Of a DNA stretch of 64,000 nt, positions 26,611-34,718 are shown piece after piece. How positions within the stretch are numbered: position 1 is the first letter of the stretch; every line of letters starts with the position of its first letter. The position numbers and the translations under genes are program-made. The notes under the pieces are model-generated. The model did no database searches and had not been told where the DNA came from. It worked only from the letters and a program-made list of their open reading frames with translations. The DNA comes from an uncultured Paraprevotella sp. (GTDB lineage: Bacteria > Bacteroidota > Bacteroidia > Bacteroidales > Bacteroidaceae): the NCBI GenBank assembly GCA_944320775.1, contig CALUIV010000005.1, positions 62,001 through 126,000 on the forward strand. The letters run 5' to 3'.

Positions 26611-28410
26611 TTACATTCTTTCCGGAACTTCAATGCCAAGTAAACCCATACCGAGACGAATTACTTTGCCTACATTCGCAGAAAGTGCCAGACGGAATAT
26701 CTGTTTGTTTTTATCTTCTTCGTGCAGAATACTAAAATCGTGATAGAATTGATTGTATTCTTTTACGAGATCGTAACAGTAATTGGCAATGCAACTTGGG
26801 TTGTAATCGTTTCCGGCTTGTTTGACAACCAAGGCAAAGTCTGACAGAGATTGAATCAGATTGATTTCTTTTTCATTTAGTTCTGTATCGAGTGGAAGCT
26901 CTTGGGGAACCACTAAACCAACTTCTGCAGCTTTACGCAGAATAGAGCGGATACGTGCATATGTATATTGGATGAATGGTCCTGTATTACCGTTGAAATC
27001 AATACTTTCGTCTGGATTGAAAAGCATATTCTTTCGTGCGTCTACTTTCAATATAAAGTATTTTAATGCACCTAAACCGACGATGCGGGCGATTTCATTT
27101 GCTTCTTCTTCGGTCAAATCAGTTAACTTATTAATCTTGTCTTCCGACATTTTTTTTGCATTACTGATCATTTCCGCAATCAGGTCGTCTGCATCAACAA
27201 CAGTTCCTTCCCGGCTTTTCATTTTGCCATTTGGAAGTTCAACCATACCATAAGAGAAATGTACCAGGTCTTTTCCCCAGTCAAAGCCTAGCTTGTCCAA
27301 CAAAATAGATAAAACCTGGAAGTGATAGTTCTGTTCGTTTCCTACCACATAAATCATCTTGTTGATTGGATAGTCCTGAAAACGTAGTTTTGCTGTACCG
27401 ATATCTTGAGTCATATAGACAGACGTACCGTCGGAGCGGAGAAGCAGTTTCTCGTCAAGGCCTTCTTGAGTCAGATCTGCCCATACCGAACCGTCTTCTT
27501 TGCGGAAAAATAATCCTTTTTCTAATCCTTCAAGGACTTTTTCTTTTCCTTCCAGATAAGTTTCTGATTCATAATAAATTTTATCGAAACTTACTCCTAA
27601 TGCTTTATAAGTGACGTCGAATCCGGCATAAACCCACTCGTTCATTTTCCGCCAAAGTGCACGGATTTCTGGATCGTTGTTTTCCCATTTAACAAGCATT
27701 TCCCGGGCTTCTTTAATCAATGGAGCTTCGTTTTTGGCTTCTTCTTCACTCATGCCTTGGGCTACCAGTTCGCTGATCTGCTCTCTGTAGTGTTTGTCAA
27801 ATGCTACATAATAATCACCTATCAGGTGATCGCCCTTGATGCCCGTACTTTCCGGTGTTGCACCGTTACCGTATTTTAGCCATGCCAGCATACTTTTACA
27901 GATATGGATGCCTCGGTCGTTGACGATATTTGTTTTTACTACTTTGTTTCCATTGGCTTCCATAACTTGAGCAAGTGCCCATCCCAACAAATTATTACGT
28001 ACATGCCCCAAGTGAAGCGGCTTGTTTGTATTGGGAGATGAATATTCAATCATGACCAAAGGAGATTGTTCGGTTACAGGGATAAAGCCGAATTTATCAT
28101 TTTGATTGATCGATGTGAGTAATTCAATCCAACTGGATGAGGCAATCGTCAGATTTAGAAAACCTTTGATTACGTTGAAATCTGCAATTACGTTTGGAAT
28201 ATTGGATTTGAGGTATGAACCGATTTCTTGTGCTGTTTCTTCCGGCTTTTTCTTGGATATTTTCAAGAATGGAAAAACAACCAATGTCAAATGTCCTTCA
28301 AATTCTTTTTTTGTGGTTTGGAGCTGAACCAGATTTTCTGTCACTTCCTGGCCGTACAGGTCTTTGATACCCTTGATGATCGTGGATATGATCTTTTTCT
28401 CGATTTCCAT
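26611..28410 (-). CDS. argS: Arginyl-tRNA synthetase
   Basis: Class I synthetase for tRNA-Arg, 599 residues, normal length. The N-terminal additional domain covers about 1-110. The HIGH signature appears in SSPNTNKPLHLGHVRNNLLG. The KMSKS region is replaced by GKMKSREGTVVDADD, common in ArgRS. The C-terminal DALR anticodon-binding domain ends GMGLLGIEVPERM. First gene of argS-RNase H-MsbA-pdxB. A tRNA-Arg gene is present elsewhere in this window (57.6 kb). Confidence 0.98.
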   Translation of the reverse strand: MEIEKKIISTIIKGIKDLYGQEVTENLVQLQTTKKEFEGHLTLVVFPFLKISKKKPEETAQEIGSYLKSNIPNVIADFNVIKGFLNLTIASSSWIELLTSINQNDKFGFIPVTEQSPLVMIEYSSPNTNKPLHLGHVRNNLLGWALAQVMEANGNKVVKTNIVNDRGIHICKSMLAWLKYGNGATPESTGIKGDHLIGDYYVAFDKHYREQISELVAQGMSEEEAKNEAPLIKEAREMLVKWENNDPEIRALWRKMNEWVYAGFDVTYKALGVSFDKIYYESETYLEGKEKVLEGLEKGLFFRKEDGSVWADLTQEGLDEKLLLRSDGTSVYMTQDIGTAKLRFQDYPINKMIYVVGNEQNYHFQVLSILLDKLGFDWGKDLVHFSYGMVELPNGKMKSREGTVVDADDLIAEMISNAKKMSEDKINKLTDLTEEEANEIARIVGLGALKYFILKVDARKNMLFNPDESIDFNGNTGPFIQYTYARIRSILRKAAEVGLVVPQELPLDTELNEKEINLIQSLSDFALVVKQAGNDYNPSCIANYCYDLVKEYNQFYHDFSILHEEDKNKQIFRLALSANVGKVIRLGMGLLGIEVPERM

Positions 28411-28439
28411 AATTGCTTTTAAACTGAATAATTAATATG

Positions 28440-28447
28440 CAAAAGTA
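28440..28447 (-). promoter_or_regulatory. -7 promoter element (TACTTTTG) for argS operon
   Basis: TACTTTTG followed by CA is an exact TAnnTTTG match, 30-37 bases before the argS start. A convincing -33 box was not found. Confidence 0.5.
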
Positions 28448-28594
28448 CAGAAAAAATCTGTGATAATGGTGCTAGTTTATTGAAAAAGTGGAAATTTGAA
28501 TGTTTGAATCAGACAGAATGTATTTCTAATACTTGTTTCGGTTTATGGCTTCTGGAAATTAATAACAAAATTAAATATCCATAAACAAAATCTT

Positions 28595-28627
28595 ACAAAA
28601 AAAGAGAGGTAATCAACCTCTCTTTTT
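28595..28627 (-). terminator. Rho-independent terminator after the HU gene
   Basis: AGAGAGGT and ACCTCTCT form a perfect 8-bp stem, extended by A/T pairs, with a 5-base loop. On the minus strand a run of seven T follows. It lies 18 bases past the HU stop. Confidence 0.88.
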
Positions 28628-28644
28628 GCTTTTACTGATTTTCT

Positions 28645-28917
28645 TTATTTAATATTGTCTGTTAATTCAGCTCCAGCTTTAAACTTGATAACTTTTTTTG
28701 CTTCGATTGTTATCTGTTCTTTGGTACGCGGATTGATACCGGTTCTTGCCGGACGTTCAGAAACAGAAAAAGTTCCGAATCCTACGAGTGCAATTTTATC
28801 ACCGTCACTCAAGGCTGCCGAAATGGCCTCAATGCAGGCATCAAGCGCTTTCTTGGAATCTGTTTTGTTTAGACCAGAGCGTTCGGCTATGGCATTAATG
28901 AGTTCTGTCTTGTTCAT
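28645..28917 (-). CDS. HU-family DNA-binding protein
   Basis: A 90-residue histone-like protein that bends and compacts DNA. The N-terminal helices (NKTELINAIAERSGL) and the DNA-contact arm (VGFGTFSVSERPARTGINPR, with Pro-Arg tip) match HU/IHF. The length is exact for HU. It is a single-gene unit with its own strong promoter and terminator. Confidence 0.97.
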   Translation of the reverse strand: MNKTELINAIAERSGLNKTDSKKALDACIEAISAALSDGDKIALVGFGTFSVSERPARTGINPRTKEQITIEAKKVIKFKAGAELTDNIK

Positions 28918-28956
28918 AATGTAAATGAATTAAGTAGTAATTGTAGATTGACTTCA

Positions 28957-28987
28957 CAAATATATGTAATGTGATTAACAAAACAAA
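28957..28987 (-). promoter_or_regulatory. Consensus promoter of the HU gene (TTTG-N19-TATATTTG)
   Basis: On the minus strand TTTG (28984-28987) and TATATTTG (28957-28964) are 19 bases apart, matching the Bacteroidetes -33/-7 consensus exactly. This is the best promoter match in the window and suits an abundant protein. Confidence 0.8.
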
Positions 28988-29068
28988 CTTTTTCTTGAAA
29001 AAATATTTGAAAATACGAAAAAAAGGTATCAAACAGCCGTTCGTAACACTATATTGAAAGAAAATATG

Positions 29069-29076
29069 TATTTTTG
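29069..29076 (+). promoter_or_regulatory. -7 promoter element (TATTTTTG) for the rhomboid operon
   Basis: TATTTTTG followed by TATG lies 27-34 bases before the ATG at 29103. Confidence 0.5.
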
Positions 29077-29102
29077 TATGCTAATTTTAATTTAAGAGAA
29101 AT

Positions 29103-30014
29103 ATGAATATGCCTCCGATAACAAAAAACCTGATTATCATTAATTTGCTGTTTTTCTTAGGGACATTAGTCGCAACACGATATCAGGTTGATCTGAACGA
29201 TATACTGGGTCTGCACTTTTTCTTGGCATCAGACTTTAGTATATATCAGTTGGTTACTTACATGTTTATGCATGGAAGTTTTGAACATATCTTGTTTAAT
29301 ATGTTTGCGGTATGGATGTTTGGCCGGGTTATGGAAAATGTCTGGGGGCCAAAACGTTTCTTGCTCTATTATATGGTTTGTGGTATTGGAGCAGGTTTAA
29401 CGCAAGAAGTCGTTCAATATATTTCTTATGTGTGGACTGGACTGGCTGATTATGATACAGTTAACTTAGGCGGATATCTGATGTCTACAGGTGAATATTT
29501 AAATCGTTGGACGACAGTCGGTGCCTCAGGTGCCGTTTATGGTATTTTGTTGGCTTTTGGTATGATTTTTCCGGAAGAGCGAATGTTTATTTTTCCATTG
29601 CCGGTTCCTATTAAAGCAAAATATTTTGTAATAGGTTATGCTGCCATCGAATTATTTTCAGGGATAACCAGTTCAGGTGATGGTATTGCCCATTTTGCAC
29701 ATTTAGGTGGTATGATATTTGGATTGGCGCTCATCCTATATTGGCGAAACGGCCATGGTGGTTATTACGGAAATGAGGGATTAAGTGCAAAGATTAAGCG
29801 TTCATTCCATAAGTTTTTTGATCGCTTCTCAAAATCCAGTCGGCCGCGTATGCATGTATATCAAGGAGGACGGGCGCAGGATTATCAGTATAACGAAGCT
29901 GAAAAAGAGCGGGAGAAAGAGATTGACCGAATCTTGGAGAAGGTTAAGCAACACGGTTATGGCAGCCTTACAGCTGAGGAAAAGAGAAAATTGTTTGATG
30001 CCAGTCAGCAATGA
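29103..30014 (+). CDS. Rhomboid-family intramembrane serine protease
   Basis: Cleaves membrane-spanning substrates inside the bilayer. The 303-residue protein has six or so helices. The conserved oxyanion-region motif is HGSFEHILFNMFAVW, the catalytic Ser is in GASGAVYGI and the catalytic His in AHFAHLGG. A cytoplasmic tail of about 75 residues follows, basic then charged, ending in GYGSLTAEEKRKLFDAS, a tail form I associate with Bacteroidetes rhomboids. The next gene starts within its stop codon (ATGA). Confidence 0.95.
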   Translation: MNMPPITKNLIIINLLFFLGTLVATRYQVDLNDILGLHFFLASDFSIYQLVTYMFMHGSFEHILFNMFAVWMFGRVMENVWGPKRFLLYYMVCGIGAGLTQEVVQYISYVWTGLADYDTVNLGGYLMSTGEYLNRWTTVGASGAVYGILLAFGMIFPEERMFIFPLPVPIKAKYFVIGYAAIELFSGITSSGDGIAHFAHLGGMIFGLALILYWRNGHGGYYGNEGLSAKIKRSFHKFFDRFSKSSRPRMHVYQGGRAQDYQYNEAEKEREKEIDRILEKVKQHGYGSLTAEEKRKLFDASQQ

Positions 30015-31102
30015 AACTTAAGATGAAGAAGATAAATATTAAGACAATAGTACTTCACATGTTGGTCGGAGCAAATATAGTTGCTATATTGCTCCTTTTC
30101 TTTTTATGTGGTACAACGTGGTTAAGTCCGTCATCTTGGCCGCATATGTCTGTGATGGGGTTGGGTTTTCCGTTTGCCGTACTCTTGAACTTCATGTTTT
30201 TAGGCTTCTGGCTTATTTTTTATATCCGTTATGCGCTTGTTCCTGTTTTGGGGTTTTTGGTCTGTTTTTCATTCTTACGTGATTATTGTCCGATAAACAG
30301 ACGCGAATTGCCCCCAGACGGTAGTTTGAAGTTATTGACATATAATGTCGCTGGGTTCGGATTAGAACGAACAGCAGATGCGGATGAGAATGATATCGTC
30401 CGTTATGTGCAAAATTCTGAAGCACACATTATTTGCTTGCAAGAAGCATATCCTGGGAAAATCAGAAATGCCTTGGATCGCGTGATGAAAGATAAAGGTT
30501 ACTTTGTTTTGCCATCAGTCAAGGGGCACGACATGGAACATACATACAGTAAATTTCCTGTTCTTAAATCGGAACGTGTTCCGATAATCTCTGAAACCAA
30601 TGGTGCGATGGCTTATTGGATTAAGGTGGAAGAAGATACGGTCTGTCTGATCAATTGCCATCTTGAATCAAATCATTTGACAGCAGAAGATAAGGATGTT
30701 TATCATGGAATGTTGGATTCGTTAAATCGGGATTGTGTGGAAAGCGGGGGAAAAATGTTAATCCGGAAATTGGCAAAAGCTTCTGCTCTTCGAGGGCCAC
30801 AAGTGGATGAAATTCGTCGTTTTTATCAGGAATATGCCAACTCAGTTATAGTTTGTGGAGATTTTAATGATTCACCAATATCCTATACTTGCCGTACTTT
30901 TTCAAAAGATTTGAACAGTGCTTTTGTCCAATCGGGTAATGGACCGGGCATTTCTTTTAACCAGCGAGGATTTTGGTTCCGGATTGATCATATTTTTTAT
31001 TCAGACGATTGGGAAACTTATGCGTCTCAAGTAGATAAAACGATAGATGCTTCCGATCATTATCCTCTTTTTACTTATTTGAGAAAATCAAAAACCCCGT
31101 AA
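30011..31102 (+). CDS. Membrane-anchored endonuclease/exonuclease/phosphatase (EEP) protein
   Basis: A 363-residue protein with three membrane segments in the first 95 residues, then an EEP catalytic domain. Active-site motifs are LLTYNVAGFG (Asn), ICLQEAY (Glu), VCGDFNDSPIS (Asp-Asn) and SDHYPLF (Asp-His). The family covers DNases, phosphodiesterases and lipid or inositol phosphatases; the membrane anchor favours an envelope substrate but does not name one. The ATG overlaps the rhomboid stop by 4 bases. An internal ATG at 30023 is an alternative start. Confidence 0.88.
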   Translation: MKLKMKKINIKTIVLHMLVGANIVAILLLFFLCGTTWLSPSSWPHMSVMGLGFPFAVLLNFMFLGFWLIFYIRYALVPVLGFLVCFSFLRDYCPINRRELPPDGSLKLLTYNVAGFGLERTADADENDIVRYVQNSEAHIICLQEAYPGKIRNALDRVMKDKGYFVLPSVKGHDMEHTYSKFPVLKSERVPIISETNGAMAYWIKVEEDTVCLINCHLESNHLTAEDKDVYHGMLDSLNRDCVESGGKMLIRKLAKASALRGPQVDEIRRFYQEYANSVIVCGDFNDSPISYTCRTFSKDLNSAFVQSGNGPGISFNQRGFWFRIDHIFYSDDWETYASQVDKTIDASDHYPLFTYLRKSKTP

Positions 31103-31149
31103 AAGGATAAATAATTTGTTAATATGATGTTTTAATCTAAAAAAAAACT

Positions 31150-31157
31150 TATATTTG
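31150..31157 (+). promoter_or_regulatory. -7 promoter element (TATATTTG) for secDF
   Basis: TATATTTG followed by CGCC, about 57 bases before the secDF start. A T-rich stretch (GTTTTAA) lies near -33. Confidence 0.55.
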
Positions 31158-31213
31158 CGCCTTAGTTTGCTAACCTGAGTGAATAATAATAACAAATAAT
31201 AAACAATTTAAAA

Positions 31214-34200
31214 ATGCAAAACAAAGGATTCGTTAAAGTGTTTGCTTTATTGCTGACGCTTATTTGCGTATTCTATTTGTCGTTTTCGTTCGTGACGCGT
31301 CATTACACGAACAAGGCGGAAGAGATTACGCAGACACAAGGTGCTGAAGCTGGCGACCGTTACATGGACTCTGTACTGAATGAGCGTGTATGGTTGGGAG
31401 CTTATACGCTGAAGCAGTGTCGTGAGATGGAGATTGGTTTAGGCCTTGATCTAAAAGGCGGTATGAATGTGATTCTGGAAGTTTCTGTTCCTGATGTAAT
31501 TAAGGTTTTGGCTGATCATAAAACCGATCAGGCTTTTAATCAGGCAATTGAACAGGCCCGTAAGGAAGCAGAAACCAGTCAGGGTGACTTTATAACGCTG
31601 TTTATCCGCGATTATAAACAATTGGCACCGCAAGGAAGTTTAGCTGAGCTTTTTGCTACACAACAGTTAAAGGGTAAGGTGACAACTAAGAGTACAGATA
31701 GTGAAGTTGAACGCGTTTTGCGTGATGAAGTTAAGGCTGCTATTGATAATTCTTATAATGTGTTGCGTACGCGTATCGACCGTTTCGGAGTGGTTCAGCC
31801 AAATATCCAGACACTCGAAGGTCAGATGGGACGGATCATGGTTGAAATGCCGGGCGTAAAAGAACCAGAACGTGTTCGTAAATTGTTGCAAGGAAGTGCT
31901 AACTTGGAATTCTGGGAGACTTATACGACTCAGGAGGCATTGCCTTATCTTGCTTCATTGGATGCGCAGTTGGCAGAAAATGTTTCGGATGATACAGATA
32001 CAGAAACAGTAGCAGTTGACACGACTTCTGCTGCAATCAAGAATAATACTGATACTGTGTCACAAAAGGAAGTTGATTTGGCTGCTGCTTTAAAGGGAGA
32101 AAAAGAAACTTCTGAAAGCGGTAATTCAGAGGCTGATGCCGCTATCCGTCGTCAGCATCCGTTAGCGTCTATCTTGCAGTTTGCTCAGGGTAATTCTGGT
32201 TGTGTCGTAGGTTATGCTAGTCATCGTGATACGGCTGCAGTAAATGCTTGTTTGGCTTCAGCTGAGGCAAAGGAGGTTCTGCCTTCTGATATGAGTCTGA
32301 AATGGGGTGTTAAACCGATCGGACGTGGTGCAGCTGGCGAAATATACGAATTGTATGCAATCAAGATTACTGAACGTAACGGACGCGCTCCGCTTGAGGG
32401 CGATGTAATCGTTGATGCAAATGATACATTTGATGAGTTTGGTCGTCCTGCAGTAAGTATGACAATGAATACTGACGGTGCTCGCCGTTGGGCTGCTTTG
32501 ACAAAAATGAACGTTGGACGTCCGATTGCCATTGTTCTTGATGGATTGGTATATAGCGCACCAAATGTTCAGAATGAAATTACGGGTGGTGTTTCCTCTA
32601 TTACGGGAAGTTTCACTACAGAGGATACTCGCGATTTGTCGAATGTGTTGAAATCCGGAAAAATGCCGGCTCCTGCGCATATCGTTTCAGAAGAAATCGT
32701 AGGACCTACATTGGGTCAGGAATCTATCAACCAAGGTATTACTTCGTTCGTAATTGCTTTTGTCTTGTTGATGCTCTTCATGTGTTGCATGTATGGCTTC
32801 ATTCCAGGTATGGTGGCTAACGGTGCTTTGGTTTTGAACTTCTTCTTTACTTTAGGAGTCTTGACTTCTTTCCAGGCAGCTTTGACGATGTCTGGTATTG
32901 CCGGTATGGTACTTTCATTGGGTATGGCTGTTGATGCTAATGTGTTGATTTATGAGCGTACGAAAGAGGAGTTGCGTGCTGGAAAAAATGTTCGTCAGGC
33001 TTTGACTGATGGTTATTCGAACGCTTTCTCTGCAATCTTCGACTCAAACTTGACTTCTATTATTACTGGTATTATCTTGTTTAATTTTGGAACAGGACCG
33101 ATCCGTGGTTTCGCAACAACATTGATTATCGGTATCGCTGTATCATTCTTTACTGCTGTGTATTTGACACGTATCGTGTACGAACACTTCTTGGCAAAGG
33201 ATAAATGGATGCATTTGACGTTTACAACATCAATGTCGCGTAATTTCTTGCATGATACGAAATATCGTTTCATGACTGCTTATAAGAAATCATTCACTGT
33301 ATTTGGAATTTTAATCGTAGTCAGTCTGATTTCTTTGTTTGTTCGTGGATTGAGCAAGAGTATCGACTTTACGGGTGGTCGTAATTTTGTTGTGCTGTTT
33401 GAAAAACAGGTACAGCCGGAAGAAGTCCGTTCTTTGTTGAAAGGTGCTTTTGGTGATGCTAATGTTCAGGTTATCGCATTAGGTACAGATGGAAAGACCG
33501 TTCGAATTTCTACAAACTATAGAATTGCTGAGTCTGGCGTTGAGATTGATTCAGAGATTGAAACCAAATTGTTTGAAACATTGAAGAGCGGTGGTTTGCT
33601 GGCTCAGGATTTGGATTTGACTACATTTATCAATCGTGATGATCGTGCCGGAGGTTCTATTATCAGTTCTCAAAAGGTGGGTCCTGCGGTTGCTGAGGAT
33701 ATTACGCACGGTGCAATCGTATCCGTAGTATTAGCTTTGGTAGCAATCTTCTTGTATATCTTGTTACGTTTCCGCAATTTAGCCTTTTCTGTGGGAGCTG
33801 TCGTTGCTTTGACAATTGATACCTTCCTGATTATTGGCGCTTACTCATTGTGCTGGGGATGGGTACCATTCTCATTGGAGATTGACCAGACATTTATTGG
33901 TGCTATCTTGACTGCCATTGGTTATTCTATCAACGATAAGGTGGTTGTATTCGACCGAATCCGTGAGTTCTTCCATTTGTATCCGAAACGTGATACACAG
34001 GCTTTATTCAATGATTCTTTGAATACGACTTTGACGCGTACAATCAATACCTCATTGACAACATTAGTGGTATTGCTCTGTATATTCCTCCTCGGTGGTG
34101 AAAGTATTCGCAGTTTTGCTTTTGCCATGATTTTGGGAGTTGTCATTGGTACTTGTTCTTCTATCTTTATGGCTGCTCCAGTAGCATTCCTGACGATGGG

Positions 34201-34231
34201 AAAACAAATTAAGGAAGTAGACAAGGCGTAA
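31214..34231 (+). CDS. secDF: Fused protein-export membrane protein SecDF
   Basis: SecDF uses the proton gradient to pull proteins out of the SecYEG channel. This is the SecD and SecF fusion, 1005 residues, with about 12 helices. SecD conserved parts are GLGLDLKGGMNVILEV near 77 and the periplasmic P1 domain with TRIDRFGVVQPNIQ. SecD membrane signatures are GMAVDANVLIYERTKEEL. The SecF half starts near 680, with SIDFTGGRNFVVLFE and TAIGYSINDKVVVFDRIRE. An acidic, low-complexity insert in P1 (about 250-305) is a lineage extension. It stands alone between promoter and terminator. Confidence 0.98.
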   Translation: MQNKGFVKVFALLLTLICVFYLSFSFVTRHYTNKAEEITQTQGAEAGDRYMDSVLNERVWLGAYTLKQCREMEIGLGLDLKGGMNVILEVSVPDVIKVLADHKTDQAFNQAIEQARKEAETSQGDFITLFIRDYKQLAPQGSLAELFATQQLKGKVTTKSTDSEVERVLRDEVKAAIDNSYNVLRTRIDRFGVVQPNIQTLEGQMGRIMVEMPGVKEPERVRKLLQGSANLEFWETYTTQEALPYLASLDAQLAENVSDDTDTETVAVDTTSAAIKNNTDTVSQKEVDLAAALKGEKETSESGNSEADAAIRRQHPLASILQFAQGNSGCVVGYASHRDTAAVNACLASAEAKEVLPSDMSLKWGVKPIGRGAAGEIYELYAIKITERNGRAPLEGDVIVDANDTFDEFGRPAVSMTMNTDGARRWAALTKMNVGRPIAIVLDGLVYSAPNVQNEITGGVSSITGSFTTEDTRDLSNVLKSGKMPAPAHIVSEEIVGPTLGQESINQGITSFVIAFVLLMLFMCCMYGFIPGMVANGALVLNFFFTLGVLTSFQAALTMSGIAGMVLSLGMAVDANVLIYERTKEELRAGKNVRQALTDGYSNAFSAIFDSNLTSIITGIILFNFGTGPIRGFATTLIIGIAVSFFTAVYLTRIVYEHFLAKDKWMHLTFTTSMSRNFLHDTKYRFMTAYKKSFTVFGILIVVSLISLFVRGLSKSIDFTGGRNFVVLFEKQVQPEEVRSLLKGAFGDANVQVIALGTDGKTVRISTNYRIAESGVEIDSEIETKLFETLKSGGLLAQDLDLTTFINRDDRAGGSIISSQKVGPAVAEDITHGAIVSVVLALVAIFLYILLRFRNLAFSVGAVVALTIDTFLIIGAYSLCWGWVPFSLEIDQTFIGAILTAIGYSINDKVVVFDRIREFFHLYPKRDTQALFNDSLNTTLTRTINTSLTTLVVLLCIFLLGGESIRSFAFAMILGVVIGTCSSIFMAAPVAFLTMGKQIKEVDKA

Positions 34232-34255
34232 TTTTATAAATTAGATATATAGATT

Positions 34256-34293
34256 AATGAGGGAAGCATTTTTATGTTTCCCTCATTTTTTTG
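34256..34293 (+). terminator. Rho-independent terminator after secDF
   Basis: AATGAGGGAA and TTCCCTCATT form a perfect 10-bp stem followed by a run of seven T, 25 bases past the secDF stop. Confidence 0.92.
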
Positions 34294-34622
34294 TTGTATA
34301 TAGGATGTGTAGAAAAGGAAGTTTGCAGATTGTTTTTATTAATTCATGCTTTTAGGCTTTTCAGAGACGGCCAACTCGTCTGATTTAGTTGCCCAACTCG
34401 TTGTTCTCAGTTGCCCAACCCAAATTCTATGTGCTAATCAAGTCTTCTGCTTTAGAAAAAAGAGCAATTTAAAGATTTTTATAAAGTAATTTTACCAACT
34501 GTATTTTATTGAATATTAGATAGTTATGTTTGATATACTTCCAATTTGTCATCATATTTTTATAATACCTTATTTTTTTATAAAAAATGAATGTTTTTTT
34601 ATGGATTGATATAAAATATATA
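34294..34622. other. Intergenic region between secDF and the SusC operon
   Basis: About 330 bases, AT-rich apart from the 22-base repeats. I see no open frame that looks protein-like, no tRNA and no sigma/anti-sigma regulator for the SusC operon beside it. Confidence 0.5.
34370..34421. repeat. Three imperfect 22-base direct repeats in intergenic DNA
   Basis: CCAACTCG occurs at 34371 and 34393, and CCAACCC at 34415, exactly 22 bases apart each time, each followed by a T-rich part and (for the first two) AGTTGC. No open frame covers it on either strand. It may be a decayed coding repeat or a minisatellite seed. Confidence 0.5.
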
Positions 34623-34630
34623 TATCTTTG
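34623..34630 (+). promoter_or_regulatory. -7 promoter element (TATCTTTG) for the SusC operon
   Basis: TATCTTTG followed by CAGAG lies about 90 bases before the chosen SusC start. A T-run at 34594-34600 lies near the -33 position. The leader carries no obvious hairpin. Confidence 0.6.
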
Positions 34631-34718
34631 CAGAGCTTGATAAATATACAGATATTTTAATAGAAAACACGTTGACCTCATTAATACTATGTATTTACGT
34701 AATATAAATATAAAAACT

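Noticed and set aside
34370..34421. 22-base direct repeats as a CRISPR array
   Set aside because: Only three imperfect units, no separate spacers of constant length between identical repeats, and no cas genes anywhere in the window.
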